Positions 52,324-60,097 of a stretch of 64,000 nucleotides of DNA are shown here, one piece after another. Source of the DNA: Bacillus infantis (GTDB lineage: Bacteria > Bacillota > Bacilli > Bacillales > Cytobacillaceae); assembly GCF_020171945.1 (NCBI RefSeq), contig NZ_JAIVAP010000016.1, positions 1 through 64,000 of the forward strand, given 5' to 3'. A model generated the notes under the pieces. That model searched no databases, was not told the DNA's origin, and was given only the letters and a program-made list of their open reading frames with translations. Numbering within the stretch: position 1 is the stretch's first letter; each line of letters opens with the position of its first letter. The position numbers and the translations under genes are program-made.

Positions 52324-52809
52324 ATGAATATTACCATTCGTAATATGCATTACGGAGATACAAAACAAGTTCAAGGTATTGCGAAAACAACTTGGAATGC
52401 CACATATGGGGGCATAATCCCCTTAGAAGTTCAGAATAATTTCATCAAATTAAATTATAGTGAAGAAAGTTTGAAACAACGTATAGAACGTTCTATTGTA
52501 TATGTTGCAGAGGTTGATGGGAAAGTTGTCGGTTTCGCAAATTTTTCTACAGTAAGGAATGGTGGAAAGGTAGAATTGGCGGCTATCTATCTTTATCCAG
52601 AATTCCAGGGCAGAGGGATTGGCACCGCTTTGATACAACAAGCAGTTAATGAACTAGTAGGTATAAAAGAAATTTATATAAACGTTGAAAAAGATAATAA
52701 GATTGGCATGTACTTTTATAAAGCTAAAGGGTTTGAAATAGTTAAAGAATATGAAAAAGAATTTGATGGACATATCTTAAAACAAGTACGAATGGTCAAA
52801 ATAGTTTAA
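52324..52809 (+). CDS. GNAT family N-acetyltransferase
   Basis: A 161-residue acetyltransferase. The acetyl-CoA loop is PEFQGRGIGTALIQ (Q/RxxGxG/A) at about 95-108, followed by the C-terminal YFYKAKGFEIV motif. Substrate is unknown. The frame is open from within the REP at 52276, but ATG 52324 follows AAAGGGGGAG and starts the family beta strand. Confidence 0.88.
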   Translation: MNITIRNMHYGDTKQVQGIAKTTWNATYGGIIPLEVQNNFIKLNYSEESLKQRIERSIVYVAEVDGKVVGFANFSTVRNGGKVELAAIYLYPEFQGRGIGTALIQQAVNELVGIKEIYINVEKDNKIGMYFYKAKGFEIVKEYEKEFDGHILKQVRMVKIV

Positions 52810-52845
52810 TTGCTAACGGGGGATTATGCTGCAGCTGCCAAACTA

Positions 52846-52872
52846 GAGCCACGGGACCTGTCCCCGTGGCAC
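52846..52872 (+). repeat. Single REP copy
   Basis: Arms GAGCCACGGGAC and CCCCGTGGCAC, with matched C/G changes in both arms. Confidence 0.92.
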
Positions 52873-52917
52873 ACAATAAAAGCATCGAGTTAATAATCGG
52901 TAAAGAAATTTTTAGAT

Positions 52918-52943
52918 CTGCTGCCAAACGAGGCAGCTTTTCT
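52918..52943 (+). terminator. Terminator hairpin
   Basis: GCTGCC pairs with GGCAGC around an AAACGA loop, followed by TTTTCTT. Probably the original terminator of the GNAT gene. Confidence 0.7.
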
Positions 52944-53041
52944 TATATAACAAACGGGGCCAAAATGTTTAACAAGGCATTGATTGAATTGTAACTATTT
53001 TGAAGTTACTTCGTCTGTTTATTTACACAAGGGGGTATCAA

Positions 53042-53422
53042 ATGAAATTGACAAAAATCTTGTTTTCTATAGGTATTTTGTTTATTTTCTTAGTTGGATG
53101 CAATAGCGGTTTTATTGACAATCCAGCTAAAGGTAACCCGACTCCAAAAGACTTTCTTGAAAATGAAAGTGCTGATATATTTCTTCTTGATGAGATTGTT
53201 TATTCTAATGCCGAAGATGTTGAATGGGTTTCTGATTTGGAATATCAATTAGGTGAACAAATCGGAGAAATAACTAAACAAACAGATAGGGCCCGCAGTT
53301 TTAAAAACGGTACTGCAAATAAATTACCTGTTGGAACTAAGATTTATGAAACTGACACTCCAGCATATATTGCAAAAGTAGATAGGAAGGAAATACCATA
53401 TTTAAAAATGCTTGAAGGTTGA
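53042..53422 (+). CDS. Lipoprotein, paralog of the one at 62896
   Basis: A 126-residue protein with lipobox LVGC (Cys20). The mature part carries ADIFLLDEIVYSN, LGEQIGEI and ANKLPVGTKIYE, which are shared with the lipoprotein at 62896-63279 (ADIFQYEGVIYQT, KDDQIGEI, SNKLPVGVKIFS). Function is unknown. ATG 53042 follows AAGGGGG. A REP cluster begins 19 bases after the stop. Confidence 0.75.
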   Translation: MKLTKILFSIGILFIFLVGCNSGFIDNPAKGNPTPKDFLENESADIFLLDEIVYSNAEDVEWVSDLEYQLGEQIGEITKQTDRARSFKNGTANKLPVGTKIYETDTPAYIAKVDRKEIPYLKMLEG

Positions 53423-53440
53423 ATGTTTTGTCCAGGTTAT

Positions 53441-53543
53441 GAGCCACGGGGACAGGTACCGTGGCTCACTTTTGAGACTGAGCCACGGGGTCTGTCCCCT
53501 TGGTAGCCACCCTTGGTAGTCACAAGGCCTGTCTCCATGGCAT
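53441..53543 (+). repeat. REP doublet plus degenerate third copy
   Basis: Copies at 53441-53467 and 53480-53506 (3' arm altered to TTGGTAG), then a worn copy at about 53519-53543 (GTCACAAGGCC with CATGGCAT). It ends next to the stop of the convergent membrane gene. Confidence 0.88.
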
Positions 53544-53552
53544 ACGTTATCG

Positions 53553-54020
53553 TTAAGTACTCTTTTTATTTCTATATGGTTCAACCAACATAAATTGATA
53601 TAAATAGTTAAGGACTGATACTGCAACGCTTAATAGGAAGAGCTGTTTCCGACTCATTCGTACCATTTTATAAATGCGCAGCTTTGCTGCTATTGTCGTC
53701 AGGGGATAGGCAAATAAGTAGTCAGCAAAGATGTTACTTAATAAGTACAGCCAAAACCTTCCGAATGTCAGCTTAAAGATCCAGAAATTAATTATAGAAA
53801 AAGCGCCAAAAACGAAAGAGATATCTGTTGCTAAGTTTGGGATTAATGGTTTTCTAACCTTCCACCATTTTAATTTTTTAGATAATTCACTAATAAGGGC
53901 AATAATCAAGTCACTAAAAATAATGGTTGGCAGGAAACGAAGGAAGGTCTTTTTTCCAAGTTTCACTACAGTTAACCAAGGCAGAACGAGTAACAAAACC
54001 ATTTTCCAATCTCGTCTCAT
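53553..54020 (-). CDS. Membrane protein, unknown function
   Basis: A 155-residue protein with about four hydrophobic segments and many basic residues. No family is recognised. The ATG at 54020 is taken because GGGGTGGG lies five bases upstream on the minus strand. The frame is open from 54059. Confidence 0.6.
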   Translation of the reverse strand: MRRDWKMVLLLVLPWLTVVKLGKKTFLRFLPTIIFSDLIIALISELSKKLKWWKVRKPLIPNLATDISFVFGAFSIINFWIFKLTFGRFWLYLLSNIFADYLFAYPLTTIAAKLRIYKMVRMSRKQLFLLSVAVSVLNYLYQFMLVEPYRNKKST

Positions 54021-54120
54021 CCGAACCCACCCCTTGGTAAGAAAAATAGTATATTCCACATAGGAACATTTTTATCTTTACCTAAAATTTTTTGAATATA
54101 CGGTTGCTGCTGCTATTGTA

Positions 54121-54179
54121 GAGCCAGGGGGACAGGTACCATGGCTCACTTTGAGCCAAGGGGTCTGTCCCCCTGGCAT
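54121..54179 (+). repeat. REP doublet at the breakpoint of a truncated gene
   Basis: Copies at 54121-54147 and 54153-54179 with a five-base ACTTT linker. SnoaL-like coding sequence begins in the next codon. Confidence 0.93.
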
Positions 54180-54470
54180 ATTGGTCCTGGTTTCCGCCAT
54201 CATAATCCTTATTTCCGCGGTGATGCTGAATCGCTTATGATCGCAATGGAAGAGAGCGCTGCCCAAAATCCCGATAAAACTCTTGAGGTAAAACGGAGTA
54301 TTGAAGAGAATGACATTGTTGCTGTCCACTCCCATGTTAAGCAAGACCGGGATGATATTGGCGGGGCTGTTGTACATATTTTTCGTTTTCATAAAGGCAT
54401 GATCGCCGAGCTGTGGGATATTGGACAGGCAGTACCGGAGGATTCTCCCAATGAGAATGGGGTGTTTTAA
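54178..54470 (+). pseudogene. 5'-truncated SnoaL/NTF2-like gene
   Basis: The frame encodes IGPGFRHHNPYF, IEENDIVAVHSHVKQ, GGAVVHIFRFHKGMIAELWD and a normal C terminus, matching SnoaL-like polyketide-cyclase-type proteins from about residue 30 on. The first helix is missing, and in its place the frame continues upstream into the REP doublet. An ATG inside the first REP copy (54141) is in frame and stands nine bases after AGGGGG, so a chimeric protein is conceivable, but the loss of helix 1 makes a functional product doubtful. Confidence 0.75.
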
Positions 54471-54492
54471 CAGAATCTGTCCTGCAGCAAAT

Positions 54493-54536
54493 AAAAAGGT
54501 GCCCAGCCCGACAAGGGAAAGGCGCCTTTTGTTTTA
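54493..54536 (+). terminator. Terminator after the truncated SnoaL gene
   Basis: AAAAGGTGCC pairs with GGCGCCTTTT, followed by GTTTT. Confidence 0.8.
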
Positions 54537-54610
54537 TCTAGTGAGAGCTACAGGGACAGGAGTAATACAGTTTTGCCTGAGGGCCAAACTCTGCCTCACC
54601 ATTCCAGCCC

Positions 54611-55831
54611 TTACTCAGCAAGCCTCATCTCTTGTCTTTGTTTCATTGCTGCAGGCCGGATCCATGCTATATCACCTTTATGTTCTGATTGTTCCTTCAA
54701 GTGATCCTGGATGTTCCGAATATGTTCCGCCATTGTCGTTACAGTCATATCAAGCTCCATCAGATGGGTCTGCTGCTCCATGGTCAGTTCAGATGAACCC
54801 ATTGTTTTATGGCTCAAACTTTCTGTAATCTGCAGTACTTGCTGCATCAGGTCGATGAGACGCTGATTTTCCACTTCAACCTCAGTTGAGTCGCGTTTGA
54901 TTTCATTCGATTGCAGTGCAAGTGTATTGATGCTCGAAATAACTCCATCGAAGATGTCCATCATTTGTAAGCTCTTTTCTTTTCCTTCTTCCAATATTTT
55001 CACATTCGAACTATACGATTTTTCTTGTTCTTCTATGTTTCTATTTACATCAGTAACGATGGTGTCGATCGTTTCAGCACTTTGTTTTACCTGAACGGAT
55101 AGCTTGCGTATTTCACCGGCAACAACCCCGAAGCCAGCACCATTGGCACCGGCACGCGCAGCTTCAATGGAAGCATTCAAGGAGAGGAGGTTGGTCTGGT
55201 TGGATATGTATTCAATGCTGCTCAGTGCTTTCGTAACCTCCTTCATCTTTTCAAGCAGCTGCTGATTATAGTCCCCGAACTCATTAGTGATTGCTATGAT
55301 TTTAGAAAAAACAACACTGAAATCGTCGACTTTCAGTTTCCCCTCATTTGATAATAATGTGACGTCGGCTGTTGTGGAGTTGGTGACTTCAATAATGGCA
55401 TCTAAATTTTGGATCATTCCATTGATTTTGCCTAATTGATCTCCAAAGTACGTAATCAGATCATGCTGTTTTTGAATATCCTGTACCATGTCCATGAGCT
55501 GGCCGCCTGTCATTTCAGAAGAACTGCTTACCTGACCAGCCATAGAAACAAGGTGTTCACTATGTGCTTCAAGGTGCCGCAGCTCTTCCAGGGAATCCTG
55601 AATCGGGGTGTGGTCTGCTGTGTCTGCTACAGACAATTCCACGTTCTCCGTATTCTTTTGTTTCATTGCCGAGAGGCAGCCAAGGACGGCGGCAGCTGTA
55701 ATGACCGTGTTTCCGGCAAGAGATAGAAGAAATGAATTCACATAGTGGCTGAATAAGGAAATCAGCAAAGAAACCAGGAGGATTGAAACTATCATCCAAA
55801 AAATTCTTTTCTCCAGGAGGAATGCTTTCAT
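54611..55831 (-). CDS. Methyl-accepting chemotaxis protein, two-span, last gene of the DICT operon
   Basis: A 406-residue chemoreceptor with two adjacent N-terminal spans (about 11-29 and 33-54), essentially no outer loop and no obvious HAMP. The signalling hairpin is [19 protein letters not shown] then FGVVAGEIRKLS. It must take its input from the membrane or a partner. Its start overlaps the stop of the S-component gene by four bases, so the two are translated together. Confidence 0.85.
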   Translation of the reverse strand: MKAFLLEKRIFWMIVSILLVSLLISLFSHYVNSFLLSLAGNTVITAAAVLGCLSAMKQKNTENVELSVADTADHTPIQDSLEELRHLEAHSEHLVSMAGQVSSSSEMTGGQLMDMVQDIQKQHDLITYFGDQLGKINGMIQNLDAIIEVTNSTTADVTLLSNEGKLKVDDFSVVFSKIIAITNEFGDYNQQLLEKMKEVTKALSSIEYISNQTNLLSLNASIEAARAGANGAGFGVVAGEIRKLSVQVKQSAETIDTIVTDVNRNIEEQEKSYSSNVKILEEGKEKSLQMMDIFDGVISSINTLALQSNEIKRDSTEVEVENQRLIDLMQQVLQITESLSHKTMGSSELTMEQQTHLMELDMTVTTMAEHIRNIQDHLKEQSEHKGDIAWIRPAAMKQRQEMRLAE

Positions 55832-56424
55832 ACTGCAAGGCTCCTTCTTTGTAAAATTCGCTGGACTCTAAAGGCAAATGGCAGTCCGATTGAATACACC
55901 ACAAAAATTTTAATAAGATTAAATGGAATAATAATGAGCAGCACCGCTGTTTCAAAATCCTTCACAAGCGGGTTGGCATCTGTAAAAGATGTCAGATACT
56001 GATCCATACTCAATCCAAGCAGGTTCATAATAGCCGGCAGGATAAAGTAATAGTTCAGCAGGTACATGCTCATGAGGAAAACACTGATAGAAAGGGCAAA
56101 GCTTAACCAGTTCAATTTTTTCTGGTAATGGTAAAATGCCCCTATCATTCCTACAATGATGGCACCAGAGCTGAAATTGGCAATCTGGTTGATTGGCAGG
56201 CCAACATAGCTTCCATGTGTTAAGTATTCAATGACATTCTTCAAGAATTGAACGAGGATCCCTGCAGCCGGACCCATTGTAATAGCACCGATTAAAGCGG
56301 GAACATCACTGACATCAAGCGTTAAGAAAACAGGGAAAAAAGGAAGCGGGACCTTGAATAAGTATAAAATCAGGCTGAGTGCTGTTAAAATGCCAATCGA
56401 CGCCATTCTTTGAATACGTGACAT
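55828..56424 (-). CDS. ECF transporter S-component, RibU/FmnP-like
   Basis: A 198-residue protein with six spans, typical of ECF-type vitamin-uptake substrate-binding subunits (ILTALSLILYLFKVPLPFFP and LDVSDVPALIGAITMGPAAG are RibU-like). The predicted substrate is riboflavin or a related molecule. No FMN riboswitch is seen upstream. The ATG at 56424 has AAAGGAG eight bases upstream. The usual partners EcfA, EcfA' and EcfT are not in this window. Confidence 0.8.
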   Translation of the reverse strand: MSRIQRMASIGILTALSLILYLFKVPLPFFPVFLTLDVSDVPALIGAITMGPAAGILVQFLKNVIEYLTHGSYVGLPINQIANFSSGAIIVGMIGAFYHYQKKLNWLSFALSISVFLMSMYLLNYYFILPAIMNLLGLSMDQYLTSFTDANPLVKDFETAVLLIIIPFNLIKIFVVYSIGLPFAFRVQRILQRRSLAV

Positions 56425-56479
56425 ATGTAAAACTCCTTTATTCATGATAAAAGGGCAGCACTAAGGCTACCCTTGCGGC

Positions 56480-57028
56480 TTAACCGATGACTGAAAGTCC
56501 AAGATGAGGTGTTAATAGTTTCGTTGCATTTGCGATGATTTGCGGATTTGAAGTCTTAACCCCTTTAAACTTTCGCCCTTCTTCCACCTCGTGTACGCCA
56601 AACCCTTCCATGTCATAAGCAACCATCATAGATTTGAATACCGGGCTGTCAATAATGAGGAACCACTCGCGCATCAATTCGCTGTTTTTTGGAAGTTCAA
56701 TATAATGAATGCCATCTGATGGATCCATAGCCGCATCATTCTCACCAAAAATATGAACGTTAGAGTACTCGGCCATAGCCTGGAAACGATCCAGCACGTT
56801 CTTTGTGCGCGAGAACTTTTGAAAGCCTGCATAAACATTTCCTTTAAGCTTCTTTGTAAGGACGATGTTCTCCATCATTAAGCACATATACTCCAGCTGG
56901 GGCACTTTAGTCTCATACTTTAAAGACTGCGCATTCAACTGGCTCAAAGGTGCATTGTCGAGCTTTTGGGTCTCTCCCTCAACCTGGCCAAAGCATTCTC
57001 TAAACAAAGATAACTTTTTTAACTCCAT
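56480..57028 (-). CDS. DICT-domain sensory protein
   Basis: A 182-residue protein resembling the DICT domain (a sensory module named for its link with diguanylate cyclases and two-component systems), here standing alone. Recognisable are YMCLMMENIVLTKK, HIFGENDAAM, REWFLIIDSPVFKSMMVAYDM and the tail. The ATG at 57028 follows AGGAGGAG. It is the first gene of a minus-strand operon with the S-component and chemoreceptor. Confidence 0.65.
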   Translation of the reverse strand: MELKKLSLFRECFGQVEGETQKLDNAPLSQLNAQSLKYETKVPQLEYMCLMMENIVLTKKLKGNVYAGFQKFSRTKNVLDRFQAMAEYSNVHIFGENDAAMDPSDGIHYIELPKNSELMREWFLIIDSPVFKSMMVAYDMEGFGVHEVEEGRKFKGVKTSNPQIIANATKLLTPHLGLSVIG

Positions 57029-57096
57029 AAAAAATCTCCTCCTGAAAATGTGTAATCAGTTCAATTGAACCACGAAAAAAGAACTAGTAATAAGGC

Positions 57097-57126
57097 AAAA
57101 AAAGTAGTCCGCTTCAGCGTGGACTA
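57097..57126 (-). terminator. Terminator-like hairpin in the DICT operon leader
   Basis: On the minus strand TAGTCC pairs with GGACTA around a GC-TGAA-GC-capped arm, followed by ACTTTTTTT. It lies about 70 bases before the DICT start codon. Upstream (57127-57240) is an AT-rich leader with an orphan AAAGGAGGGAGGG and no following start. It could be an attenuator of unknown type. Confidence 0.55.
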
Positions 57127-57259
57127 TGCTGGGGTATGTATGAAAAGTATGTATTATTTCTTTCGCTAAATCTTTACCTTACTAAACTCCCTCCCTCCTT
57201 TACCACGTTTAAAACTAATTCAAACACAAAAATGAAAAAAACTGAAATTTGAATGTTCT

Positions 57260-57324
57260 GAGCCAGGGGGACAGGTCCCTTGGCTCTTTTTGAAGCTGGG
57301 CCATGGGGTCTGTCCCCTTGGCAT
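57260..57324 (+). repeat. REP doublet between divergent genes
   Basis: Copies at 57260-57286 and 57298-57324, linker TTTTTGAAGCT. The gap 57029-57401 holds this doublet and the DICT leader. Confidence 0.95.
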
Positions 57325-57401
57325 ACCAAAGGCGCCTTTTTGGTTTTCCCTGGAAGTAGTGTGGTAAATAATAAAGATTAACTAAAGCGGGGAGGCATTC
57401 T

Positions 57402-58037
57402 ATGAGAGTCCTTGTGATTGGAACGGAGGATTTGACCGGAGAGCATGTGATTAAGCAGCTGTCGGATAAGCAGCATGAGGCGGTGGCATTGGTTGGGACA
57501 AAGAGTAAGGTGGATGAAATGGGAAGGCTGGGGGCAGCGGATGTTTTTGTGCTTGAAAATGATCATTATGCCCAGGCCTTTTCAGCTTGTGATGCGGTCA
57601 TTTATGTGGGCGATGCCAGTGCGCGGACAGGGGAAAGCAAGCCGATCCTGATTGACCATCAGTCGGTCATTGATTCGGTGCAGGCGGCAAAGGATCAGGG
57701 AGTAAAGCGCTTTCTGCTGATAAGTGCGATGCGTGCGAATGAGACGGACAAAGGCGGTTCAGGAACAGACGGGGCGAAAAATCAGCCGGAAGAGCTTCTA
57801 AGAAACGCACATTTAACTTATACCATAATACGGACAGGCAAGCCTGTAGACAAGCCGGGGAAAGGGAAGATTGAAGCAGCACTTTCTCTTAAAAGTAAGG
57901 AAAGTGAAATTCCGAAAGAGGATATTGCGACTGTACTGGTCGAGGCCCTGGAAATGGAGGAGGCTTATAACAGGACTATTGAAGTGTCTGCAGGAGAAAC
58001 GCCGATCCGCGAGGCGCTGCAGAAGATAAGGAACTGA
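57402..58037 (+). CDS. Atypical SDR / NmrA-like NAD(P)-binding protein
   Basis: A 211-residue protein with a Rossmann fold (MRVLVIGTEDLTGEHVIKQL), where the glycine motif is GTEDLTG rather than GxxGxxG. SVIDSVQAAKDQGVKRFLLIS marks the NAD(P)-binding atypical SDR group. The usual catalytic Tyr/Lys pair is not evident. ATG 57402 follows GGGGAGG. It may share a transcript with the next gene 37 bases on. Confidence 0.78.
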   Translation: MRVLVIGTEDLTGEHVIKQLSDKQHEAVALVGTKSKVDEMGRLGAADVFVLENDHYAQAFSACDAVIYVGDASARTGESKPILIDHQSVIDSVQAAKDQGVKRFLLISAMRANETDKGGSGTDGAKNQPEELLRNAHLTYTIIRTGKPVDKPGKGKIEAALSLKSKESEIPKEDIATVLVEALEMEEAYNRTIEVSAGETPIREALQKIRN

Positions 58038-58074
58038 CTCCATACTAAACTATTCTTATGAAAAGGGTGATAAG

Positions 58075-59685
58075 ATGTCCAATATGAAAAAATACCTCCC
58101 AGCCGTTCTGAAGGGGACTGCGGCATTAGGGGCTGCAGCAGCTGCGACTTATTTCTACCGGAAGGATGACACGCAGCAGCAGCATTCCATCCTGAGGAAT
58201 TTCCCTCTCCTTGGCAGGGTCAGGTATATGACAGAGAAGATCGGTCCCGAGCTCAGGCAATACTTATTCGAAAGCAATAATGAAGGAACGCCTTTTTCCC
58301 GGAAAGAGTTCGAGGATATCGTCAAGGCGGGCAAGTATAAAGAGCGTCTGATTGGCTTTGGTTCGGAGCGAGATTTTTCAAAGAGCGGCTATTATATCCG
58401 CAACAGCATGTTTCCGAAGCAGCGGGAAGAATTGCGGATCGATAATAGCCAGAAAATTAATACTAAGGTCTATAAAGTGGATGAAGAAGGCCTTATGACA
58501 AGGAAAGAGCATCGGGAGGAAAGCCAGACAGATCCCTATTTTCTAACAGACGAAGATGCAGTCATCCTCGGCGAGCATACATGCCGGCAGCCGTTCAAGC
58601 TGAAAGGGCTTGTCGGGCAGTCTGCGATGAGCTATGGAGCGCTCGGCGACCGGGCGATCACGGCTTTGTCGAAAGGGCTGGGCCTTGCCGGCGGAACATG
58701 GATGAATACCGGGGAAGGCGGTCTATCAAAATATCATTTAATCGGAAACCCGGACATCATGATGCAGATCGGTCCGGGCCTGTTCGGCGTCCGGACGCCG
58801 GGCGGGGAATTTTCTTGGGATGAATTTGAGAAAAAGAGCAAGATCGAGCAGGTGAAAGCATTTGAAATCAAGCTTGCTCAGGGTGCAAAAATCCGCGGCG
58901 GCCATATCGAAGGGGAAAAGGTTAACGAAGAAATTGCGGCAATCCGCCTTGTAGAGCCCTGGCAGACAATCAACAGCCCCAATCGATTCTATGAATTTAA
59001 CAATTATGATGAGCTGTTCCAGTTCGTAGAAAAGATGCGGGATAAAGGCGGCAAGCCGGTTGGCATAAAGATTGTGGTCGGTGATTTGGATTCTCTTGAG
59101 GAAATGGCCCAGGTGATGAAGGAAACAGGGATGGGCCCTGATTTCATCACGGTTGATGGCGGTGAAGGCGGGACAGGAGCCACCTATCAGGAGCTTGCTG
59201 ATGCAGTGGGTCTGCCTATTGGGTCTGCACTGCCGGCTGTTGACGAAATGCTGGTTAAATATAAAGTCCGCGACAGGGTGAAGCTGATCGCATCAGGCAA
59301 ACTGATCACCCCGGATAAAATCGCGATTGCTCTTGCCATGGGGGCAGATCTTGTCAATATAGCGCGCGGATTCATGATCAGCGTCGGCTGCATCATGGCG
59401 GAGAAATGCCATACGAACCACTGTCCTGCAGGTGTCGCCACAACCGATCCAAAGCTCCAGGACGGGCTGGTCATTGAGGAAAAACAATACAGGGTCGCCA
59501 ATTATGTGGTTTCCCTCCGTGAAGGGCTGTTCAATCTGGCCGCAGCTGCAGGCCTCGACACCCCGACTAAATTCGAACGGAAGCATATTGTCTATAAAGA
59601 CGAATGGGGAAGAGTATCGGCTGTCCAGGATATGATCCTGACACCGAAAAAGGTAGACGAGATACAGGAGAAGGAACAAGAATAG
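58075..59685 (+). CDS. Glutamate-synthase-family FMN/Fe-S protein, YerD-like
   Basis: A 536-residue protein of the FMN-binding glutamate synthase domain family. An N-terminal membrane anchor is at about 8-25. GQSAMSYGALGDRAITALSKG, the FMN loop VDGGEGGTGATY and the iron-sulphur cysteines in ISVGCIMAEKCHTNHCPAG are clear. No glutaminase or NADPH domain is present, so it is probably not a complete glutamate synthase. It resembles B. subtilis YerD. The TAG stop shares G with a REP. Confidence 0.85.
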   Translation: MSNMKKYLPAVLKGTAALGAAAAATYFYRKDDTQQQHSILRNFPLLGRVRYMTEKIGPELRQYLFESNNEGTPFSRKEFEDIVKAGKYKERLIGFGSERDFSKSGYYIRNSMFPKQREELRIDNSQKINTKVYKVDEEGLMTRKEHREESQTDPYFLTDEDAVILGEHTCRQPFKLKGLVGQSAMSYGALGDRAITALSKGLGLAGGTWMNTGEGGLSKYHLIGNPDIMMQIGPGLFGVRTPGGEFSWDEFEKKSKIEQVKAFEIKLAQGAKIRGGHIEGEKVNEEIAAIRLVEPWQTINSPNRFYEFNNYDELFQFVEKMRDKGGKPVGIKIVVGDLDSLEEMAQVMKETGMGPDFITVDGGEGGTGATYQELADAVGLPIGSALPAVDEMLVKYKVRDRVKLIASGKLITPDKIAIALAMGADLVNIARGFMISVGCIMAEKCHTNHCPAGVATTDPKLQDGLVIEEKQYRVANYVVSLREGLFNLAAAAGLDTPTKFERKHIVYKDEWGRVSAVQDMILTPKKVDEIQEKEQE

Positions 59686-59742
59686 AGCCGGGGGGACAGA
59701 CCCTCTGGCTCGTTTGAGCCAAGGGGTCTGTCCCCCTGGCTC
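59685..59742 (+). repeat. REP doublet, last in the window
   Basis: Copies at 59685-59711 and 59716-59742 with a short GTTT linker. The first overlaps the TAG stop of the preceding gene. Confidence 0.94.
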
Positions 59743-59821
59743 TCTTTGTGCTTTCTTTCCTGCAGCAGAATTAGAGTGGGGAAAATGAAACATTACAGCC
59801 TTAGTTTCGTCTATAATAAAG

Positions 59822-60097
59822 ATGAATAATTTGGAAATTTTGGCAGTGGGAAGGGATACTTTTGAAGAGAGCAGCGGCATACATCGTCCTGATGCTTCGG
59901 GGGAATTTGAATTGAGATTTTTTTTGGCTGTTCCATTATTAATAATCGGGAGTTTTTTAATAAGTATAACCGTAGACAGTTTTGGCAGCACCGGCAATAC
60001 TATCATGCATATGACTGGAGTGGCCATTAATTTATTTGCTGTCTTTTATATATGGAAAAGAAAGGCGAAGCTGGAGGGACAGGATGATAAGAAATAA
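59822..60097 (+). CDS. Small membrane protein, start uncertain
   Basis: 91 residues from ATG 59822, with spans at about 32-50 and 58-76. That ATG has no ribosome binding site, whereas TTG 59912 has GGGGG eight bases upstream and would give a 61-residue two-span protein. It overlaps the next gene by 14 bases. Function is unknown. Confidence 0.5.
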   Translation: MNNLEILAVGRDTFEESSGIHRPDASGEFELRFFLAVPLLIIGSFLISITVDSFGSTGNTIMHMTGVAINLFAVFYIWKRKAKLEGQDDKK

